In this document: one piece after another, positions 59,157 through 64,000 of the stretch | Layout of the letters: each line of letters begins with the position of its first letter | Position numbering within the stretch: position 1 is the first letter of the stretch | Assembly: GCF_013408415.1 (NCBI RefSeq) | Contig: NZ_JACCAA010000001.1 | Location: forward strand, 3,286,001-3,350,000 | Length of the DNA stretch: 64,000 nucleotides | Direction of reading: 5' to 3' | Source: Nocardioides daedukensis | GTDB lineage: Bacteria; Actinomycetota; Actinomycetes; Propionibacteriales; Nocardioidaceae | Program-made: the position numbers and the translations under genes | Notes under the pieces: generated by a model | What the model was told of the DNA's origin: nothing | Database searches by the model: none | The model's input: only the letters and a program-made list of their open reading frames with translations

Positions 59157-60119
59157 CTACGGAGTCGGCGGTTGGAAGGTCACTTCGGTGCCGTCGGGCG
59201 AGGCGTGCGCCTCCCACCCGAAGGCATGGGCCAGTACGCCGGCCAGGGTGGCGGTCGCCGGCCCGGTGACGGCAACGTTGATGCTGCCGTGCTCGGTGAG
59301 CTCGGCGGCGCCGAAGGTGTCACGCGCGGCGATGTGCATGTCGCCGGAAGCCGCAGGCGCCCCGAAGAGGCGGGCATCCGAGGCGGCAAGAGCCCGCACC
59401 ACTGCCTCACGGGAGCCGAGACCGAACATGTCGGCGCCGTCCTCGCGCACCAGGGCGCCCGCGCCCGAGCCGTGGTCCCCGCGGGCCAGCACCAGGTCCT
59501 CGCGGCCAGTGATCACCGTGAACGGTCGGCCCCCGAGCTTGCCCGAGGCGAGCTCGGACAGGCCGGCGAGCTCGTCGGCCACGGCCGGTGCGGTGACGGC
59601 CAGGGCGTTGCCGTAGGAGTCGGTGACCCCGGCGAACTCCTCGAGCACCACCAGGCCCGCCGCGCCGATGGCGATGTCGGTCTGGCCGTTGCGCCACGGG
59701 CGACCCGCGGTGTCGGTGACCAGGACGCCGACGTTGACGCCACGACGAGCCAGTACTTCCTCGCGGACGACCACCGCGCTGCGGTCCGGGTCCTCGGGCA
59801 GGAGCAGGAACTGCCCGGCGGTGACGTTGGAGTTGTCGATCCCGGCGGCTGCCATGGTCAGGCCGAGCCGGGTGCGCACGATCGAGGTGGGGCCGCGGCG
59901 GGCGAGGACGCGCACGCTCTCGTCGTCGATCGCATCGAGGCGGTCACCGACGCGGTGACGTCCCTCGGCCTTGCTGACCACCTTGCTGGTGATCGTGACG
60001 ATGCTGCCGTCGAGCAGCTCGATCCCGTCCGCGTCGCAGGCAGCCAGCAGGAGAGTGGCCAGGTCGTCACCCTCGGCGACCTCGCCGACGCCACCGGGCG
60101 CGACGACGCGCAGGCTCAC
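59157..60119 (-). CDS. fbiB: F420-0:gamma-glutamyl ligase (CofE/FbiB N-domain), lacking the nitroreductase domain
   Basis: The 320-aa protein has the CofE fold (residues about 1-245) that adds glutamates to F420-0 using GTP. Signatures: SKVVSKAEGR, GRPWRNGQTDIAIGAAG, VTDSYGNALAVTAPAVADELAG, and the metal/GTP-site VTDTAG. Mycobacterial FbiB is about 450 aa, with a C-terminal FMN-binding domain that reduces dehydro-F420-0. Here the chain ends after about 75 more residues with no FMN-binding motif. The reductase step must be supplied by another protein, or the local intermediate differs. The GTG start overlaps the fbiA stop (GTGA). Confidence 0.92.
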   Translation of the reverse strand: MSLRVVAPGGVGEVAEGDDLATLLLAACDADGIELLDGSIVTITSKVVSKAEGRHRVGDRLDAIDDESVRVLARRGPTSIVRTRLGLTMAAAGIDNSNVTAGQFLLLPEDPDRSAVVVREEVLARRGVNVGVLVTDTAGRPWRNGQTDIAIGAAGLVVLEEFAGVTDSYGNALAVTAPAVADELAGLSELASGKLGGRPFTVITGREDLVLARGDHGSGAGALVREDGADMFGLGSREAVVRALAASDARLFGAPAASGDMHIAARDTFGAAELTEHGSINVAVTGPATATLAGVLAHAFGWEAHASPDGTEVTFQPPTP

Positions 60120-61138
60120 CGGACCAGCTCGAACGCGCTGGCGGCCATCGCAGCCGTGGCGTCGTGGTCGGTCATCATCAACGGCACGGCAACAGCCTTG
60201 ATGCCCAGCTCCTCGATACGAGCGACCTGGTCCGCGTCACGTGCGTCGACCAGCCAGCCGTCGAGCACGCCACCGCGGGAACGGGCGCCGTAGTGACCGG
60301 CCACGCCGCTCGCACTGACCTCGACCCCGATCGAGGTCAGCATCTGCTCGGCCATGCCGCGCACGTGGGACGTGCCCACGATCGGGGAGAGGCCGACCAC
60401 GGGGGCCGTGGTCTCGAGCAGCGCTTCACGGATGCCGGGAACGCCGAGGATCGTGCCGACCGAGACCACCGGGTTGGAGGGCGGCACGATGACCAGGTCG
60501 GCCTCGGTGATCGCCTCGACCACTCCGGGTGCCGGCGTGGACCGGTCCAGGCCGACGAAGACGAGTGCCTCGGCCGGGACGGAGGCACGGAGCTTGATCC
60601 AATATTCCTGGAAGTGGATCACCTTCCTGCCCGAGGGCGACTCCTCGTCGGCAATGGCGACATGGGTCTCGACGCGGTCATCGGTCATCGGCAGCAGACG
60701 CAGCCCGTCGCCATGGGTGGGTGTCAACCAACGCTGGCACAGAGCCGTGGTCACGGCGGAGAGCGGATATCCGGCCTCGAGCATCTGGGTGCGGACCAGG
60801 TGCGTGGCCACGTCACGGTCGCCGAGTCCGAACCAGGTCGGCTCCACCCCGTAGGCCGCCAGCTCCTCCTTGACGCTCCACGTCTCCTCGCGCCGACCCC
60901 AACCGCGGTCGGGATCGATGCCCTCGCCGAGGGTGTACATCACCGTGTCCAGGTCGGGACTCACCTTCAGGCCGTGCACCCAGATGTCGTCGGCCGTGTT
61001 GGCGACCACGGTGACCACCGCGTCGGCGGCGGCCGGGACCTGTCCGGTGCGGATGCCGTGGAGCAGGCCCTGGATGAACTTGGCGCCGCCCATCCCCCCG
61101 GAGAGGACGGTGATCGAGCGCGGAGGCGTGTTCTGCAT
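60116..61138 (-). CDS. fbiA: 2-phospho-L-lactate (or phosphoenolpyruvate) transferase CofD/FbiA
   Basis: The 340-aa enzyme transfers a phospholactyl- or phosphoenolpyruvyl-guanosine moiety to the deazaflavin Fo, making F420-0 or its dehydro form. Landmarks are ITVLSGGMGGAKFIQGLLHGI at the N-terminus, TVVANTADDIWVHGLKVSPDLDTVMYTLGEGIDPDRGWGRREETW, and VIVPPSNPVVSVGTILGVPGIREAL, all typical of CofD. In actinobacteria the PEP-derived route is established for FbiA, so dehydro-F420-0 is the expected product. It leads the fbiA-fbiB pair and is divergent from the whiB2-like gene, as in mycobacteria. Confidence 0.95.
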   Translation of the reverse strand: MQNTPPRSITVLSGGMGGAKFIQGLLHGIRTGQVPAAADAVVTVVANTADDIWVHGLKVSPDLDTVMYTLGEGIDPDRGWGRREETWSVKEELAAYGVEPTWFGLGDRDVATHLVRTQMLEAGYPLSAVTTALCQRWLTPTHGDGLRLLPMTDDRVETHVAIADEESPSGRKVIHFQEYWIKLRASVPAEALVFVGLDRSTPAPGVVEAITEADLVIVPPSNPVVSVGTILGVPGIREALLETTAPVVGLSPIVGTSHVRGMAEQMLTSIGVEVSASGVAGHYGARSRGGVLDGWLVDARDADQVARIEELGIKAVAVPLMMTDHDATAAMAASAFELVR

Positions 61139-61200
61139 GGTCCTAGCCTGCCCGATCGGACAGAAACCGTGCCGAGCGGGTGTTTATATCAGATCCGGGC

Positions 61201-61230
61201 TTGACTTCCGGGGTACGACAGGCATGTAAT
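61201..61230 (+). promoter_or_regulatory. Promoter upstream of the whiB2-like gene
   Basis: A -35-like TTGACT (61201-61206) and a -10-like TGTAAT (61225-61230) are separated by 18 bp. About 92 nt of leader follow before the ATG. The leader is AT-rich compared with the window, as is common for whi genes. Confidence 0.5.
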
Positions 61231-61322
61231 TCCATCAGTGTTCTTCGCAGTCAAAAGCCGCAGAGAACCAAAGAGATCGAACCAGCATCATTGAACGAGT
61301 CAGGGTCGAAAGGGGAGTACTG

Positions 61323-61580
61323 ATGCGAGAGCTGTTTCTCCTCGACGGAAACGACGCAGAAGAGTTCGGTTGGCAGGAGCGGGCACTGTGTGCCCAGACC
61401 GATCCGGAGGCGTTCTTCCCGGAAAAGGGTGGCTCCACCAGGGAGGCCAAGAAGGTCTGCCTGACCTGCGATGTGCGAGACGACTGTCTCGAATACGCAT
61501 TGATGAACGACGAGCGCTTCGGCATCTGGGGCGGCTTGTCTGAGCGCGAACGGCGCAAGCTCAAGAAGCGTGCAGTCTGA
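61323..61580 (+). CDS. whiB2: WhiB-family iron-sulfur transcriptional regulator (WhiB2/WhmD-like)
   Basis: The 85-aa protein has the four cysteines that bind a 4Fe-4S cluster, Cys23, Cys46, Cys49 and Cys55 (C-x22-CxxC-x5-C). The turn GIWGGLSERERRKLKKR with its basic DNA-contacting tail follows. WhiB proteins work with the primary sigma factor. The WhiB2/WhiB group governs septation and sporulation in Streptomyces and cell division in mycobacteria. The position next to fbiA (Rv3260c-Rv3261) supports the WhiB2 assignment. The ribosome site AGGGGAG is well spaced. Confidence 0.95.
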   Translation: MRELFLLDGNDAEEFGWQERALCAQTDPEAFFPEKGGSTREAKKVCLTCDVRDDCLEYALMNDERFGIWGGLSERERRKLKKRAV

Positions 61581-61623
61581 CCTGATCTCCAGGGTGGATG
61601 ATCCGATTCGCCCGGTTGCCCCC

Positions 61624-61629
61624 TAGGGT
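61624..61629 (+). promoter_or_regulatory. -10 element TAGGGT upstream of the glycosyltransferase gene
   Basis: The TANNNT hexamer ends 8 nt before the GTG start. No Shine-Dalgarno sequence is seen. A leaderless or near-leaderless message is likely. Confidence 0.45.
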
Positions 61630-61637
61630 TGACCGGC

Positions 61638-64000
61638 GTGACAGTTACTGCCTTGCTGGTCAGCCACGACGGCGTTCGTTGGTTGCCGGCGGTGCTCGCT
61701 GGTCTCTTGGACCAGCAGCGCCGGCCGGACCGAATCCTTGCCGTCGACACCGGCAGCACCGACGACTCCGTCGCCCTGCTCACCGACTCGCTCGGGCCGG
61801 ACTCGGTGCTCTCCCACCCCGGCTCGTTCCCCGAGGCAGTCGCCCACGCCGTCGAGCTGATCGACACCGAATGGGTCTGGCTGCTCCACGACGATGCCAA
61901 CCCCCACCCCGACGCGCTGGCCGAGCTGCTGAGCGCCGCGGAGTCCCGCGGCGCCGACATCGCCGGCCCCAAGCTGCGCGAGTGGCCCTCGCTGCGCCGA
62001 CTCCTCGAGCTCGGAGTCACCATCTCCGGCGCCGGTCGACGTGAGACCGGGCTCGAGCGAGGGGAGTACGACCAGGGCCAGCACGACGAGATCCGCGAGG
62101 TCCTCGCCGTCAACACCGCGGGCATGCTGGTGCGCCGCTCGGTCTTGGTTGAGCTGGGCGGCTTCGACCCGCAGCTCCCGGTCTTCGGCAACGACATCGA
62201 CTTCGGCTGGCGCGCCACTCGCGCCGGTCACACCGCGATCGTGGTGCCCCAGGCAGTGGTATTCCACGCCGAGGCGGCCACCCGCGGGGCACGACGTACC
62301 CCCCTGACCGGCCAGCATGGTCACATCGCCGAGCGGCGCGCCGCGATCTACACGCTGCTGGTGAACACCCCCGGCCGCAACCTGGCCTGGCAGTGGCTGC
62401 GCCTGGTCTTCGGCAGCCTGGTGCGCGTGCTCGGGTTCCTGCTGGCCCGAGCCCCACGCCTGGCCGGCGACGAGATCGTCGCGCTGGCCGGGATCCATGC
62501 CCACCCCGGCAGGATCCGCACCGGTCGCCGGGCGCGTCGCGACCTGGGAGACCCCAGGAGCCCGCGGCTGAAGAAGCTGATGGCGCCGTGGTGGTTGCCA
62601 GCGCGCCACGGCATCGACTTCGTCACCGACGTCGGAACTGCGGTCGTCAACCAGGGCCGCGATGCCGCCGAACGTCGCCGCGCGACGCGGATGGCGGAGT
62701 CCGGAACCCACGAGACCGGTCCGACTCCCGACGACGCCGACGAGCTGGCGGCCGACAGTTCGGTGATCGCGCGCCTGGTCACCAACCCGACCGCGCTGGC
62801 CACGGTGGCCCTGGTCCTGTTCGCTCTGTGGGGCGCTCGAGAAGCGCTGGGTCCGCTCACCGGCGGGGCGCTGTCGCCAGCGCCCGAGACTGCGGGCTCG
62901 TGGTGGCGACTGATCACCGAGGGGTGGCACGAGATCGGCCAGGGCACCGATGCCCCGTCCCCGGCCTACCTGCTGCCGCTCGCCGTCCTGGGCACGATCC
63001 TGCTGGGCAGCGCCACCGCAGCGGTCTCCGCGGTGTTCCTGCTCGCGATCCCGGTCGCCGGGTGGGGCGCCTGGCGTTTCGGCAGGGTGGTCGCCGAGCT
63101 CGGCTCCGGCCAGCCTGCGTCGCGGCTGATCCTGGGCTGGGGTGCGGCCGCCTGGGCCGCCGTGCCCGCAGCGAGTGGCGCCTGGGGACAGGGACGGCTG
63201 GGCTTCATCGTGGCCGCCGCGCTGCTTCCCTGGCTGGCCCACGCGGCCATCGGCTTCTTCGAGCCCGGCATCGACCGGCGTTGGCGCGCCGGCTGGCGCA
63301 CCGGCCTGCTGCTCGCCCTGCTCACCGCTTTCACTCCGGGCGCCTGGGTGTTCGGGGTCCTGCTGGCCCTGGTCGCACTCGGACTCGTCCTCGGCTTCGC
63401 GCCGGCGATCGCGCGCCGGCGTACGGTCTGGGGACCGGTGCTCGTCGCCGTCCTGGTCCCGCCGCTGCTGCTCCTGCCGGGCGCCGTCGGCATGCTCGGC
63501 AACGACGTCTCGGCGCTCTTCCTCGAGGCGGGCCGGGTGATGGCCAAGCCGGGCACCGTCGACCTGCTCGCCGGACGTCTCCCGGGCCCGTCCGCACCGC
63601 AGTGGATCGGGCTGCTGCTCGTGCCGGTCGCGATCGTGGCACTGCTCCGCTCGCGCACCCGGCTGGCCGTCGTCGGCTGCTGGCTGGTCGTGGCCCTGGC
63701 CTCGGTCGAGACGCTGGTGCTGAGCCGAGTGACCATCGACCTGCCGGCCGGGGCGACGCGTCCCGGTCTGGGCTTCACCCTGATGGTCATCCAGGGCGCA
63801 CTGATCGTCGCCGTCGTGATCGCCGGGCACGGACTGTGGGCGAGCTTCTCCGGCGCCAACTTCTCCCTGCGCCAACCGCTCGCCGCCCTGATGGTGGCCT
63901 GCGCCGTGATCGTGCCCGTCGGCGGTCTCGGCTGGTGGGTCATCGACGGTGACAACCTGCTGCACCGGCCCGGCGAGTCCGAGGTGCCCGCCTACATGGC
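61638..64000 (+). CDS. Large family 2 glycosyltransferase with multiple TM helices, 3' end cut by the window edge
   Basis: At least 787 codons are open to the right edge. Residues 1 to about 260 form a GT2 (GT-A) domain: VTALLVSHDGVRWLPAVLAGLLDQ, LAVDTGSTDDSVALL with the nucleotide-sugar Asp, WLLHDDANP as a DxD-like motif, and LPVFGNDIDFGWRA near the end. A basic linker leads to a membrane part with several helices (for example TALATVALVLFALWG and VACAVIVPVGGLGWWVI). This large actinobacterial architecture is commonly found beside whiB2 and probably builds a cell-wall glycan. The GTG start follows a -10 element. Its frame has no stop within the window, so the gene is partial. Confidence 0.88.
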   Translation, partial: MTVTALLVSHDGVRWLPAVLAGLLDQQRRPDRILAVDTGSTDDSVALLTDSLGPDSVLSHPGSFPEAVAHAVELIDTEWVWLLHDDANPHPDALAELLSAAESRGADIAGPKLREWPSLRRLLELGVTISGAGRRETGLERGEYDQGQHDEIREVLAVNTAGMLVRRSVLVELGGFDPQLPVFGNDIDFGWRATRAGHTAIVVPQAVVFHAEAATRGARRTPLTGQHGHIAERRAAIYTLLVNTPGRNLAWQWLRLVFGSLVRVLGFLLARAPRLAGDEIVALAGIHAHPGRIRTGRRARRDLGDPRSPRLKKLMAPWWLPARHGIDFVTDVGTAVVNQGRDAAERRRATRMAESGTHETGPTPDDADELAADSSVIARLVTNPTALATVALVLFALWGAREALGPLTGGALSPAPETAGSWWRLITEGWHEIGQGTDAPSPAYLLPLAVLGTILLGSATAAVSAVFLLAIPVAGWGAWRFGRVVAELGSGQPASRLILGWGAAAWAAVPAASGAWGQGRLGFIVAAALLPWLAHAAIGFFEPGIDRRWRAGWRTGLLLALLTAFTPGAWVFGVLLALVALGLVLGFAPAIARRRTVWGPVLVAVLVPPLLLLPGAVGMLGNDVSALFLEAGRVMAKPGTVDLLAGRLPGPSAPQWIGLLLVPVAIVALLRSRTRLAVVGCWLVVALASVETLVLSRVTIDLPAGATRPGLGFTLMVIQGALIVAVVIAGHGLWASFSGANFSLRQPLAALMVACAVIVPVGGLGWWVIDGDNLLHRPGESEVPAYM

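Noticed and set aside
61623..63965. 780-codon frame antisense to the glycosyltransferase gene
   Set aside because: Composition is Gln/Gly/Arg/Asp-rich as in other antisense shadows. The plus-strand frame has GT2 motifs and stays open to the edge.
1..64000. tRNA, rRNA, CRISPR arrays, insertion sequences, prophage genes
   Set aside because: No transposase, integrase or repeat-spacer pattern was seen. Intergenic gaps are too short and have no cloverleaf-like sequence that I could identify by eye.

Overview
The window is a dense, high-GC stretch with small intergenic gaps, frequent GTG starts and many ATGA/GTGA start-stop overlaps. It carries WhiB, F420-biosynthesis, LytR-CpsA-Psr (LCP) and acyl-CoA carboxylase epsilon genes, which points firmly to an actinobacterium. 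Gene content and order suggest Nocardioidaceae, most likely Nocardioides or a close relative (inference). I saw no tRNA, rRNA, CRISPR array, insertion sequence or prophage. No gene-free stretch exceeds 300 bp.

Region 1 (1-20033) is a cell-surface polysaccharide locus. It holds two translationally coupled sulfotransferases (one cut by the left edge), a Wzx-type flippase, a divergent kinase-fold protein, a GH26-like glycosidase, a Wzy-type polymerase and a Wzz-like co-polymerase with a degenerate BY-kinase domain. A coupled set follows: a polytopic membrane protein, a 1132-aa secreted propeller/malectin/PKD protein, a lipoprotein and a methyltransferase. The locus ends with a polyprenyl-phosphate sugar transferase, a histidine kinase/LuxR response regulator pair, a second LuxR regulator whose receiver domain lacks the phosphoacceptor, and a UDP-glucose 4-epimerase. 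The likely product is a sulfated, possibly methylated, Wzx/Wzy-assembled exopolysaccharide under in-cluster control.

Region 2 (20128-32000) holds housekeeping genes: purine nucleoside phosphorylase, a gamma-glutamylcyclotransferase-fold protein and two flavoprotein disulfide reductase paralogues in tandem. It also holds a SpoIID/LytB-type secreted protein, a 75-aa biotin carrier protein and the biotin carboxylase alpha subunit of an acyl-CoA carboxylase. The carboxylase gene is followed, in a tightly overlapping operon, by three membrane proteins of unknown function. These three and a fourth protein nearby share recurring modules, including a Cys-x-x-Asn-Pro-x-His-Gly motif. This is the best candidate for an undescribed system.

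Region 3 (32076-49792) is core acyl-CoA and purine metabolism. It includes an MpaB-type oxygenase with a TetR regulator, a MerR regulator divergent from an acyl-CoA dehydrogenase with a LiuR-like palindrome between them, GtrA, Maf, a DUF885 hydrolase, a P1 peptidase, AccE, the carboxyltransferase beta subunit, BirA, a PH-domain membrane protein, a class III nucleotide cyclase, PurK and PurE. An asparagine-synthetase-like protein, ArfB, a CoA-binding protein and a FadE25-like dehydrogenase follow.

Region 4 (49877-64000) is cell-envelope and cofactor related: two LCP proteins, a thioesterase, an amidase with FG-GAP repeats, a TIGR03089 protein, a GDP-mannose pyrophosphorylase-like enzyme, a DUF3105 protein, CofE/FbiB-like and CofD/FbiA F420 enzymes, a WhiB2-like regulator and a large GT2 glycosyltransferase cut by the right edge. 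From memory, the order from lpdA to whiB2 mirrors a conserved block of the Mycobacterium tuberculosis chromosome (about Rv3260c to Rv3307). Regions 2-4 are therefore ancestral backbone, and region 1 looks accessory.

Regulatory signals recur. Eight genes have a TANNNT-like -10 element 6-8 nt before the start codon, so they are probably leaderless. Two envelope genes share 9-bp-periodic GTGAC repeats. A REP-like cluster of perfect palindromes lies at 38541-38626.
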